From the NCBI GenBank assembly GCA_905199755.1, contig CAJKHT010000060.1, positions 1-16,897 of the forward strand: DNA of 16,897 nucleotides, read 5' to 3'. The number at the start of each line of letters is the position of its first letter. The stretch's first letter is position 1. This DNA comes from an uncultured Eubacteriales bacterium (lineage in GTDB: Bacteria; Bacillota; Clostridia; UBA1381). The notes below the pieces were generated by a model, which made no database searches, was not told the origin of the DNA, and saw only the letters and a program-made list of their open reading frames with translations. Positions 7,842 to 14,993 of this stretch are shown piece by piece. The translations under genes were made by a program, and so were the position numbers.

Positions 7842-8705
7842 TTATACTAATAGAAGCAGCGTTCCGGCAACCAGTAAAACCAGTCCGATAAATGCTTTTT
7901 TTGTCAGCTTTTCTTTCAGCACCGCATATGAGAAAATCACGGTTACAAGAATACTCAGCTTATCAATCGGCACTACAACGCTTGCCGGGCCGTCCTGCAA
8001 TGCCTTGTAATAGCACAGCCATGAAAGTCCCGTTGTGGTGCCCGATAAAACGAGAAAACCGAGCGTCTTTGACGTTATGCTTTTTATGCCGTCACGGCTT
8101 TTCGTCACAAAAACAACCACCCATGCCATTATAAGCACAACAAAGGTACGTATAGCCGTTCCGAGTGTGGAATCAACACCAGAAATCCCGATTTTGCCCA
8201 GAATGGACGTAAGCGCCGCAAAAACCGCGGATAAAACCGCCCATATAAGCCAATCGGATTTTTGGGTGATTTTATCATCGGTATTGTGCTTTTTTTCAAT
8301 CATCATGTATGTACCGGTGCCTATAAGAACGATACAGACCGCTTTAAGCCATGTTATTTCCTCATGCAGAAATATAAAGGCAAGCAGCATTGTTAAAATC
8401 GTGCTTGATTTGTCAATGGGAGCGACCTTATTAACGTCACCGTATTTCAATGCCCTGAAATAGCACAGCCATGAAGCACCCGTTGCAAATCCCGAGAGTA
8501 TGAGAAATACAAGCGTTTTAGCACCGATTTCCGATATGCCGCTCTGCACTCCCGTCACAAAAACCATAAGCCATGCAAAAATAAGAACAATGACGGTTCT
8601 TATTGCCGTCCCCAGGTTTGAGTTTACGTTTTTAATGCCCGCCTTTGACAAAACGGCTGTTACACCGGCAAAGAACGCGGATAAAACCGCAAATACAATC
8701 CACAT
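7842..8705 (-). CDS. EamA/DMT-family ten-helix transporter
   Basis: This is an integral membrane protein of the drug/metabolite transporter superfamily, built from two EamA repeats of about five helices each. The repeats are unusually alike: LGTAIRT-V-VLI-AW--VFVT, LSG--TG-SWLCY--AL and PIDK occur once in each half, joined by a hydrophilic linker (KKHNTDDKITQKSD). The length of 287 aa is normal for the family. The ATG at 8705 is chosen because GAGGTG lies 6 nt upstream; a GTG three codons earlier falls inside that site. The substrate cannot be read from sequence. The gene follows the polyamine operon on the same strand, separated only by a terminator and about 30 bp with no clear promoter. 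Low-level read-through and a role in polyamine or amino-acid export are therefore possible but unproven. Confidence 0.88.
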   Translation of the reverse strand: MWIVFAVLSAFFAGVTAVLSKAGIKNVNSNLGTAIRTVIVLIFAWLMVFVTGVQSGISEIGAKTLVFLILSGFATGASWLCYFRALKYGDVNKVAPIDKSSTILTMLLAFIFLHEEITWLKAVCIVLIGTGTYMMIEKKHNTDDKITQKSDWLIWAVLSAVFAALTSILGKIGISGVDSTLGTAIRTFVVLIMAWVVVFVTKSRDGIKSITSKTLGFLVLSGTTTGLSWLCYYKALQDGPASVVVPIDKLSILVTVIFSYAVLKEKLTKKAFIGLVLLVAGTLLLLV

Positions 8706-8736
8706 AAAAAACACCTCTTAAATTAATATATAAAAA

Positions 8737-8764
8737 TTCTCCGGCATATTTGGCTGCCGGAGAA
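8737..8764 (-). terminator. Intrinsic terminator after nspC
   Basis: The 10-bp stem TTCTCCGGCA / TGCCGGAGAA has an 8-nt loop and is followed on the minus strand by a T-rich tract. It sits 9 nt after the nspC stop codon and probably ends most polyamine-operon transcripts ahead of the EamA gene. Confidence 0.8.
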
Positions 8765-8772
8765 CTTTTTTA

Positions 8773-9900
8773 TTATGAAAGTCTGTTTTTGAAATCATCG
8801 TAGCCGAATTGCTTTATTACGGTAACTTCATCGGTTTCGCTGTCATACACCGCAATGGAGGGCAGATTTATTCCGTTAAAGGTGTTGTTTTTAACCATTG
8901 AATATATCGCCATGTCGCAGAGTACCTTTCTGTCACCGGGGTTTATAGGCTCGTCAAACGAGTAATCGCCTATGATGTCGCCGGCAAGACACGTATTTCC
9001 GCCGAAGCGGTACGTGTATTTTTTCTCGCCCTTTTTGCCTGCGCCGATTATCTCCGGGCGGTACGGCATTTCAAGCACGTCCGGCATGTGGCATGCCGCG
9101 GATGCGTCAACAATCGCTATGTCGGATTCGTTATGCACAATATCCATAACCTCCGTAACAAGCGTTCCGGCATTCAGGGCAATTGCCTCGCCCGGTTCGA
9201 GATACACCTGCACATTGTATTTTTCGCTGAATTGCCTTATAAGCTGTATAAGGTGCGAAACATCGTAATTATCGCGCGTTATGTGATGTCCGCCGCCGAA
9301 ATTAACCCATTTTAGCTTGAAATCACGGATAATCTGTCCGAAATTTTTTTCAAAATGCGCCAGAGTATGCTCCAGAGCATAGCTGTCCTGTTCACACAGC
9401 GTATGGAAATGAATACCCTCCGCACCCGAAAATGCATCGTAATCAAAATCTGAAAGCTTTATGCCGAGTCTTGAATACGGTGCGCACGGATCGTAAATTG
9501 CGGTATCCTGTTCGGAATACTCGGGATTTACGCGCACACCCCAGCTGCCCTTTACGCGGTCTTTGTATTTTCGCACCTGGTTAAACGAATTGAATACGAT
9601 ATGACCGCATATATCCGATATTTCGTCAAATTCTTCTTCACGGTAAGCCGGTGCGAAAATATGCGTTTCGCCGCCCATTTCCTCATATCCGAGCTTTGCC
9701 TCGAAAAGCGAGCTTGCCGTTGTTCCGTCAAGATATTCCGAAATCAGCGGATACAGAGAAAACATGGAAAATGCTTTTTGCGCAAGCAGTATTTTACAGC
9801 CTGTCTCCTCACGGACACGCTTTAATATTTCAAGATTTTTTATAAGCTTTTGCTTGTCCGCAACATAGCACGGAGTCGGCACTTTATCTGTATATCCCAT
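8773..9900 (-). CDS. nspC: Carboxynorspermidine/carboxyspermidine decarboxylase
   Basis: This PLP enzyme of the alanine-racemase fold (fold III) decarboxylates carboxyspermidine or carboxynorspermidine to spermidine or norspermidine, the last step of the aspartate-semialdehyde route. At 375 aa the length is typical. Landmarks are PTPCYV (8-13), LAQKAFSMFSLYP (39-51, PLP lysine Lys42), GIHFHTLCEQD (162-172), NFGGGHHITRDNYD (200-213), LEPGEA (234-239, phosphate and carboxylate region) and GGNTCLAGD (300-308, candidate catalytic Cys304). Its ATG lies one base after the stop of the upstream dehydrogenase gene, with a GGTGG sequence just before it, so translation is probably coupled. Which triamine is made depends on the diamine. 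With agmatinase present and no visible diaminopropane gene, spermidine is the more likely product. Confidence 0.93.
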   Translation of the reverse strand: MGYTDKVPTPCYVADKQKLIKNLEILKRVREETGCKILLAQKAFSMFSLYPLISEYLDGTTASSLFEAKLGYEEMGGETHIFAPAYREEEFDEISDICGHIVFNSFNQVRKYKDRVKGSWGVRVNPEYSEQDTAIYDPCAPYSRLGIKLSDFDYDAFSGAEGIHFHTLCEQDSYALEHTLAHFEKNFGQIIRDFKLKWVNFGGGHHITRDNYDVSHLIQLIRQFSEKYNVQVYLEPGEAIALNAGTLVTEVMDIVHNESDIAIVDASAACHMPDVLEMPYRPEIIGAGKKGEKKYTYRFGGNTCLAGDIIGDYSFDEPINPGDRKVLCDMAIYSMVKNNTFNGINLPSIAVYDSETDEVTVIKQFGYDDFKNRLS

Positions 9901-9901
9901 A

Positions 9902-11101
9902 TCAGTCCACCAATACGGGGTTAAAGCTTTCTTTCCACGGAAGTCCCCATCTGTTAAGCTCCTCCATGAACGGATCGGGATCGAATTCTTCTATATTAAA
10001 TACGCCCTTCTTGTTCCATTTTCCCGTCATGAGCATTTCGGCGCCTATCATTGCAGGCACGCCCGTTGTGTACGAAATTGCCTGCGACTGCACCTCTTTG
10101 TAACATTCCTGATGATCGCATATGTTATAGAGATAATATGTTTTTTCCTTGCCGTCCTTTATGCCGCGGAAAATACAGCCGATATTTGTCTTGCCGACTG
10201 TTCTGGGGCCTAACGATGCCGGATCGGGAAGAAGCGCTTTTAAGAACTGGAGCGGAATTATCTTTTTGCCCTCAAAGTCAATCGGCTCGATTGAAGTCAT
10301 GCCGACATCTTCAAGGCAGCGCAGATGCGTAAGATAACTTTCGCCGAAGGTCATGAAAAATCTTATGCGCTTTATTCCCTTTATGTTAAGACCTAACGAT
10401 TCAAGCTCCTCATGATGCAGCAAATACATATCCTTTTCGCCCACACCCTCAAAATTATATGTGCGCTTTATTTCCATAGGCTTTGTTTCAATCCATTTGC
10501 CGTTTTCCCACCAGCTGCCGTTTGCGCTGACCTCGCGGATATTTATTTCGGGATTGAAATTCGTTGCAAACGGATAGCCGTGGTCGCCGCCGTTGCAGTC
10601 GAGAATATCTATATAATGTATTTCATCGAAATGATGCTTCAGTGCATATGCGGAAAATACTCCCGTAACACCGGGGTCAAAGCCGCTGCCCAAAAGCGCG
10701 GTGATGCCTGCCTCTTTAAATCTGTCACGGTATGCCCACTGCCACGAATACTCGAATTTTGCGGTTTCGGGCGGCTCGTAGTTTGCGGTATCGACATAGT
10801 TTGTTTTTGTTGCAAGGCATGCGTCCATGATGGTCAAATCCTGGTACGGAAGTGCAAGGTTAAGCACAACATCGGGCTTTTCCCTGTTTATGAGCGCAAT
10901 AAGCTCCTCCGTGTTATCCGCGTCAACCTGTGCGGTGGTTATCTTTGTTTTGCCGCCGTCAAGCTTTGCTTTAAGAGCGTCACACTTGCTCTTTGTCCTG
11001 CTCGCTATGCAGATTTCCTCAAATACATCGCTGTTCTGACAGCACTTATGAATTGCCACGCCGGCAACTCCGCCGCAGCCGATAATCAATGCTTTTCCCA
11101 T
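9902..11101 (-). CDS. Carboxy(nor)spermidine dehydrogenase (saccharopine dehydrogenase family)
   Basis: This NAD(P)H enzyme condenses putrescine (or diaminopropane) with L-aspartate beta-semialdehyde and reduces the Schiff base to carboxyspermidine or carboxynorspermidine. At 399 aa the length fits the family. The N-terminal Rossmann motif ALIIGCGGVAG (4-14) and the family segment LLGSGFDPGVT (136-146) are clear, followed by LDCNGGDHGYPFATNF (167-182). The saccharopine-dehydrogenase family also has lysine-pathway members. The call rests on the adjacency to nspC, only one base away, and on the agmatinase upstream. It starts one base after the speB stop. In Vibrio and Campylobacter the equivalent pair replaces SpeD/SpeE. 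Here it coexists with them. Confidence 0.88.
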   Translation of the reverse strand: MGKALIIGCGGVAGVAIHKCCQNSDVFEEICIASRTKSKCDALKAKLDGGKTKITTAQVDADNTEELIALINREKPDVVLNLALPYQDLTIMDACLATKTNYVDTANYEPPETAKFEYSWQWAYRDRFKEAGITALLGSGFDPGVTGVFSAYALKHHFDEIHYIDILDCNGGDHGYPFATNFNPEINIREVSANGSWWENGKWIETKPMEIKRTYNFEGVGEKDMYLLHHEELESLGLNIKGIKRIRFFMTFGESYLTHLRCLEDVGMTSIEPIDFEGKKIIPLQFLKALLPDPASLGPRTVGKTNIGCIFRGIKDGKEKTYYLYNICDHQECYKEVQSQAISYTTGVPAMIGAEMLMTGKWNKKGVFNIEEFDPDPFMEELNRWGLPWKESFNPVLVD

Positions 11102-11102
11102 A

Positions 11103-11957
11103 CTAATTTCCTTTCCGAATTGCCAAAAGCAGTTCCCTTATTATTTTTGCGGCGGTCATTGTCGATGCACCGCTTTGGTCGTAATGCGGAGCAAGCTCCA
11201 CCGTGTCACAGCCGACTATATTAAGCTTTGCCGCCTTGAATATTGCCGAAAGCAGCTGTGTAAACGTAACACCGCCCGCCTCGGGTGTTCCCGTGCCGGG
11301 GAATACCGACGGATCGAGAACGTCCAGATCTATTGTAAAATACACGGGCTTTTCGCCTATGCTTTCTATAGCGCTTTCCAGTCCGTCAAAATTGAACAGA
11401 TGTATGTCTGTATGCGATTTTGCCCATTCAAATTCGGGTTTGTCGCCCGAGCGTATTCCGAACTGATGAATACGTCCGTCACCTGTTATATCCCATATAC
11501 GGCGCAGCACCGTTGCATGCGAATACGGCTCGTCCAGGTATTCCTCGCGAAGATCGGTGTGTGCGTCAAAATGGATTATGTGTAAATCGGGGTATTTTTT
11601 CAGTACGCTTTTTACCGGCGCAAGCGTCACAAGATGCTCGCCGCCTATCATAAACGGAATTTTCCCGTTTTCCACTATTTCGTCCGTATATTCTTCTATT
11701 GTTTTAAGCGCCTTGTGCTGGTCGCCTATGCAAAGCTCCAGGTCGCCGCCGTCAAAAACGCTTATTTCCGATAAATCCGCATTCTGATACGGACTGTAGG
11801 TTTCAAGTCCGTATGAATTGGAGCGTATATCCTTTGAGGCAAAGCGCGTGCCGGGACGGAACGAGGTTGTCGAATCGAACGGCGCACCGAAAAGCACTAT
11901 GTCCGAATCCTCAAAGCCGCAGTCACAGCCTATAAAATTTTCGATTATTTTCTCCAT
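11103..11957 (-). CDS. speB: Agmatinase
   Basis: This binuclear manganese ureohydrolase converts agmatine to putrescine and urea. At 284 aa it has all expected metal-site motifs: GGEHLVT (105-111, His108), HFDAHTDLR (129-137, Asp131, His133, Asp135), SHATVLRR (146-153) and TIDLDVLDPS (208-217, Asp210, Asp212), with the C-terminal DTVELAPHYD. It follows arginine decarboxylase and speE in the operon, which favours agmatine over arginine as substrate. N1-aminopropylagmatine would be an alternative if SpeE acts on agmatine. Nine bases separate it from speE, with the AGGAG-type site GGAGAT just before its ATG. Confidence 0.93.
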   Translation of the reverse strand: MEKIIENFIGCDCGFEDSDIVLFGAPFDSTTSFRPGTRFASKDIRSNSYGLETYSPYQNADLSEISVFDGGDLELCIGDQHKALKTIEEYTDEIVENGKIPFMIGGEHLVTLAPVKSVLKKYPDLHIIHFDAHTDLREEYLDEPYSHATVLRRIWDITGDGRIHQFGIRSGDKPEFEWAKSHTDIHLFNFDGLESAIESIGEKPVYFTIDLDVLDPSVFPGTGTPEAGGVTFTQLLSAIFKAAKLNIVGCDTVELAPHYDQSGASTMTAAKIIRELLLAIRKGN

Positions 11958-11966
11958 AAAAATCTC

Positions 11967-12803
11967 CTACAGCATTTTCAGCACGTAGTTGGGCAGTGCA
12001 AAGCAGCCCTTGTGCAACTCCGTGTTATAGTATTTTGTTTCAATCCCCAGACCGTTCCAGTAATCTGCGTCAAAATCAAGCGGATCGTACACCTTTGACG
12101 AAAATCCGAACAGCCAGTGTCCCGAGGAATAGCTCGGAATGTGCGCCTGATACAGTCTGCTTATCGGGAATATCTTTTTGATGTTCTCGTGTATTTTCAC
12201 CATTGCGCGCGCATCGTTCGCATAATACGGCGATTCGTGCTGATTTACAAGTATTCCCTTTTCGGTGAGGGCATTGTAGCAGTTTCCGTAAAATTCACGG
12301 GTGAAAAGTCCCTCGCCCGGACCGAACGGATCGGTGGAATCCACAATTATGAGGTCGTATTCGTCCTTGCGCCGTCTGACAAATTTCAAGCCGTCCTCAA
12401 AATGCAGCGACACCCTTTCATCATCAAAGCCCGACGATAAGCCTTTCAGGTATTCACGGCTTACCTCCACAACCTCCTCGTCAATCTCAACGAGGTCTAT
12501 ATGCTCTATGCTTTTGTAGCGCGTCAGCTCTCTAACGGCTCCGCCGTCACCCGCACCTATCAAAAGCACATTCTTAATATCCTTTCCGACAGCCATCGGC
12601 ACATGTACAATCATGTCATGATATATAAATTCGTCCTTTTCCGTAACCATGATGTAGCCGTCAAGCGTCATAATGCGTCCGAATTCGTTTGTTTCAAAAA
12701 CATCTATCTTCTGATATTTACTCTGTCGGGAGCAAAGGTGCCTGTTTACCCGTATGGAAAATCTTACGTCCTTTGTATGCTCCTCGGTAAACCATAAATT
12801 CAT
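11967..12803 (-). CDS. speE: Spermidine synthase (aminopropyltransferase)
   Basis: This enzyme transfers the aminopropyl group of decarboxylated S-adenosylmethionine to putrescine, giving spermidine and methylthioadenosine. The Rossmann-like fold shows LDGYIMVTEKDEFIYHDM, the nucleotide-binding VLLIGAGDGGAVRE, the acidic VEIDEEVVE and the catalytic-loop VDSTDPFGPGEGLF. The first Asp of DSTDP is the expected base. The start is ambiguous: ATG at 12815 overlaps the decarboxylase stop as ATGA but almost touches GGAAAGGA, while ATG at 12803 lies 12 nt downstream of that site and gives MNLWFTEEHT, matching the start of Bacillus SpeE. I prefer 12803 (278 aa). The acceptor-site segment QHESPYY differs from the QTDNPWF I recall for the Bacillus enzyme, so acceptor preference (putrescine, agmatine or a longer polyamine) is open. 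Confidence 0.92.
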   Translation of the reverse strand: MNLWFTEEHTKDVRFSIRVNRHLCSRQSKYQKIDVFETNEFGRIMTLDGYIMVTEKDEFIYHDMIVHVPMAVGKDIKNVLLIGAGDGGAVRELTRYKSIEHIDLVEIDEEVVEVSREYLKGLSSGFDDERVSLHFEDGLKFVRRRKDEYDLIIVDSTDPFGPGEGLFTREFYGNCYNALTEKGILVNQHESPYYANDARAMVKIHENIKKIFPISRLYQAHIPSYSSGHWLFGFSSKVYDPLDFDADYWNGLGIETKYYNTELHKGCFALPNYVLKML

Positions 12804-12811
12804 TTTTACAG

Positions 12812-14275
12812 TCATTCCTTTCCGTTCTGTAAAACAACCTTTATATTGTTAAGCTCACTGTCCTGCGTACCCATCATCATACAGCCTCTGTCCTTGGCAT
12901 ATTTTATATATTCGATAATTTCTGCGGTTATTCTCTCGCCGGGGGCGAGAACGGGTATTCCGGGCGGATAGCACATTACGTATTCCGTGCATATGCAGCC
13001 GCCGGAGCTTTCGAGCGGAACGGATTTGCTCTCGGCATAAAATGCCTTTTGCGGAATCATCTCGAGAATGGGAGTTATATACTCATGCTCAAACATTCCC
13101 TTTGTATCCTTTTCGTGCAGACGCTTTATCTCGTTCATTGCCGCAATCAGACGTTCTATCATAAGCTCCGTATCGCCCACGGATATGATTGCGAGAATAT
13201 TTCCCAAATCACCGAATTCTATCTGTATGCCGTAATCGTCTCTTAAAATATCGTAAACCTCTATGCCGGCAAGACCTATGCTTCTTGTAAATACCGAAAG
13301 CTTTGTCAGGTCAAAATCGTACACGGCTTCGTTTTTTGTAAGCTCTTTTCCGTAAGCGTAGTAGCCGCCTATTTCGTTTATTTCTTCTCTTGCATAGCTT
13401 GCAAGGTCTGTAACCTTTTTAAAAATCTCTTTTCCGTCAAGTGCAAGATTTCTGCGCGAAACATCGAGCGAGGACATCAGAAGATACGATGCGCTTGTCG
13501 TCTGCGTGAGGTTTAAAATCTGCCGCACTCTTTCGGGATTTACACTGCCGCCCGTCAGCAGAATCGAACTCTGCGTAAGCGAGCCGCCCGTCTTGTGCAT
13601 GCTCACCGCCGCCATATCCGCACCTGCCGCCATTGCCGATACGGGCATGTTTTCGCCGAAATAGAAATGCGTGCCGTGCGCTTCGTCAACCAATACGAGC
13701 ATGCCGTGTTCATGCGCCGCTTTTACAATGCTCTTCAAATCGGAGCAAATTCCGTAATATGTCGGATTGTTCACCAGAACAGCCTTTGCTCCGGGATTTT
13801 CCTCTATTGCCTTTAAAACGTCGTTCACCGTCATGCCGAGCGGTATTCCCAGCTCATTGTTCACTCCGGGATTTACGTACACCGGCTCCGCGCCGCAGAG
13901 CACGAGCGAGTTTATCGCGCTTATATGCACATTGCGCGGAAGAATGATTTTGTCGCCCTTTTTGCAGGCGGTCATAATCATGCCCTGAACCGCCGCCGTT
14001 GTTCCGTTTACAATAAAAAAGGCGCTTTCTGCCCCGAACGCGTCTGCTGCAAGCGCCTCCGCCTCCTTTATTACGGAAACGGGGTGCTGTAAATTATCGA
14101 GGGGCTTCATTGAGTTTACGTCAAGCGAAAGGCATTTGCTGCCCAAAAGCTCTCTTAAGCGCGGATTTCCCTTTCCCTGCTTATGCCCGGGAACGTCAAA
14201 GGGAACAACCCTGTTGAGCTTGTAGCGCTGCATTGCCTCGGCAAGCGGCATCGAGTGCTGATTTTTGTTCATCAT
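12812..14275 (-). CDS. speA: Arginine decarboxylase, Orn/Lys/Arg decarboxylase family
   Basis: This PLP enzyme of the aspartate-aminotransferase-like fold decarboxylates a basic amino acid. Arginine is inferred because agmatinase is encoded two genes on. At 487 aa it belongs to the short Bacillus SpeA/YaaO type lacking the N-terminal wing domain. Motifs: VPFDVPGHKQGKG (24-36), FIVNGTTAAVQGM (87-99), LVNNPTYYG (167-175), VLVDEAHGTHF (194-204, Asp197 and His200) and VSMHKTGGSLTQ (224-235, PLP lysine Lys228). GGCGAGG lies just upstream, and the first ATG overlaps the speD stop as ATGA, followed by a second ATG. Translation is therefore coupled to speD. Ornithine or lysine specificity cannot be ruled out from sequence alone. 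Confidence 0.9.
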   Translation of the reverse strand: MMNKNQHSMPLAEAMQRYKLNRVVPFDVPGHKQGKGNPRLRELLGSKCLSLDVNSMKPLDNLQHPVSVIKEAEALAADAFGAESAFFIVNGTTAAVQGMIMTACKKGDKIILPRNVHISAINSLVLCGAEPVYVNPGVNNELGIPLGMTVNDVLKAIEENPGAKAVLVNNPTYYGICSDLKSIVKAAHEHGMLVLVDEAHGTHFYFGENMPVSAMAAGADMAAVSMHKTGGSLTQSSILLTGGSVNPERVRQILNLTQTTSASYLLMSSLDVSRRNLALDGKEIFKKVTDLASYAREEINEIGGYYAYGKELTKNEAVYDFDLTKLSVFTRSIGLAGIEVYDILRDDYGIQIEFGDLGNILAIISVGDTELMIERLIAAMNEIKRLHEKDTKGMFEHEYITPILEMIPQKAFYAESKSVPLESSGGCICTEYVMCYPPGIPVLAPGERITAEIIEYIKYAKDRGCMMMGTQDSELNNIKVVLQNGKE

Positions 14276-14658
14276 CTTGCCTCGCCGTGTCCGTTTCTGG
14301 GAAATCTTCCCACGTCTCTCGTGATAATTTCCGCCTTGACGTCAGACGCTTTGAGGAGCTTTTTTAAGTAATCGCATATTTCTATTACCAAATCTCCGTT
14401 GCATGAAAAAATATCCACCGCCGCATAATTAAATTCCGGCCATGTGTGAATTGACATGTGCGATGTCGTTATAACCGCAAAGGCGCTTATGCCTATCGGC
14501 TCAAACTTATGATACGCCTCCTCGACGATTTCCGTATTTATTGCCTCGCACATTTTATGAATAAAGTCCTTAGTCTTGTCAAGACTGTCGATAATGCTTG
14601 TGTCGCAGCCGTAAAAATCCGCAATGAGCTGCTGCCCCATAAATTCATTTTTAATCAT
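14272..14658 (-). CDS. speD: S-adenosylmethionine decarboxylase proenzyme
   Basis: This small pyruvoyl-dependent decarboxylase (class 1B, 128 aa) supplies decarboxylated AdoMet to SpeE. It self-cleaves to form the pyruvoyl group from the serine of TTSHMSIHTWPE (64-75, Ser66). His71 and Cys86 match the processing His and active-site Cys of the family. The residue before the cleavage serine is Thr65, where Bacillus and Thermotoga proteins have Glu (as I recall), so cleavage would run Thr-Ser. The ribosome binding site is weak (AGGGG, 9 nt upstream). The start codon overlaps the stop of a candidate 31-codon upstream frame as ATGA, which suggests coupling. It is the first enzyme gene of the operon and ends overlapping the arginine decarboxylase start. 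Confidence 0.92.
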   Translation of the reverse strand: MIKNEFMGQQLIADFYGCDTSIIDSLDKTKDFIHKMCEAINTEIVEEAYHKFEPIGISAFAVITTSHMSIHTWPEFNYAAVDIFSCNGDLVIEICDYLKKLLKASDVKAEIITRDVGRFPRNGHGEAR

Positions 14659-14750
14659 ATTTCAGTACCCCTATGCAAAAATAATTCCCGATGCATAGCG
14701 GTTATAGAAAACCTCCGCATTTTTTTGCGGGTTCTTTCTATAGCCGCCAT
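14655..14750 (-). CDS. Candidate 31-codon Arg-rich leader frame overlapping speD
   Basis: The frame begins at ATG 14750, three bases after AAGGCGG (14754-14760), and ends with TGA overlapping the speD start as ATGA. The peptide has six Arg and two Lys, including RTRKKMRR (6-13). It spans the two hairpins at 14703-14742 and 14671-14698, so a translating ribosome would melt both. An Arg-rich frame ahead of an arginine decarboxylase operon invites an attenuation or coupling model. Spacing to the ribosome binding site is short and there is no comparative support, so confidence is low. Confidence 0.3.
   Translation of the reverse strand: MAAIERTRKKMRRFSITAMHRELFLHRGTEI
14671..14698 (-). promoter_or_regulatory. 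Leader hairpin just before the speD ribosome binding site
   Basis: The 7-bp stem CTATGCA / TGCATAG has a 14-nt loop. On the minus strand its 3' arm runs directly into the AGGGG that is the only Shine-Dalgarno-like sequence for speD. It could limit ribosome access unless melted by upstream translation. Confidence 0.45.
14703..14742 (-). promoter_or_regulatory. Long leader hairpin upstream of speD
   Basis: On the minus strand TATAGAAA pairs with TTTCTATA at the base, and CGCA with TGCG around an A-rich loop. The middle ACC/GGT segments are offset by 2-nt bulges. It lies between the second terminator and speD, with no U-tract after it, so it is probably a regulatory or stabilising structure rather than a terminator. 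Confidence 0.45.
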
Positions 14751-14766
14751 ATTCCGCCTTAACACG

Positions 14767-14808
14767 AAAAAAAAGCGTTCCTAAAAAAGCTCTTCTTTTT
14801 CGGAATGC
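14767..14808 (-). terminator. Terminator-like attenuator 2 in the speD leader
   Basis: On the minus strand GCATTCC-G-AAAAAG pairs with CTTTTT(T)-A-GGAACGC (one A-C and one G-A mismatch, 5-nt loop), followed at once by eight T. The orientation ends transcription coming toward speD. It lies after the 34-codon leader frame and about 110 nt before speD, so it would act as an attenuator, not as the end of a gene. Confidence 0.5.
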
Positions 14809-14841
14809 GAATATTGCTGTTTCATATGTACGGTATGAACG

Positions 14842-14946
14842 CTACGATATGCGCGATGAAGAACGGGCGCATAAAAAACGGAAAACCGTGTTCATACTGT
14901 GACATTTAAAATCGCAATGTCCGCTGCAGTTATTACTGCCATCCAT
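14842..14946 (-). CDS. Candidate 34-aa Cys-rich leader peptide of the polyamine operon
   Basis: The frame begins at ATG 14946 with a strong ribosome binding site, GAGAGGTGAG, 4 nt upstream, and stops at TAG 14842-14844, before the attenuator-like hairpin. The peptide carries four Cys and two His, with CSGHCDFKCH at residues 7-16 (CX3CX3CH). Residues 16-28 are HSMNTVFRFLCAR. The H-x5-F-x-F-x-x-A-R spacing equals that at the end of E. coli SpeFL (HRNSFDFHFFNAR, from memory), a 34-residue ornithine-sensing arrest peptide that controls speF. The resemblance is short and may be chance. Location, ribosome binding site and the following terminator make a regulatory leader peptide the best reading; a small metal-binding protein is the alternative. 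Confidence 0.5.
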   Translation of the reverse strand: MDGSNNCSGHCDFKCHSMNTVFRFLCARSSSRIS

Positions 14947-14993
14947 TCTTCTCACCTCTCATGTGTTCATAATATGATTTTGCGCCGAGCATC

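Noticed and set aside
8706..8714. GTG start of the EamA transporter
   Set aside because: The GTG is part of the GAGGTG ribosome binding site serving the ATG at 8705.
10412..11224. 270-codon plus-strand frame opposite the dehydrogenase gene
   Set aside because: It is a shadow of the clearly homologous minus-strand genes (carboxyspermidine dehydrogenase and the end of speB), with no ribosome binding site or recognisable domain.
14781..14825. 14-codon frame running into attenuator 2
   Set aside because: No ribosome binding site precedes it, and most of it is the terminator stem.
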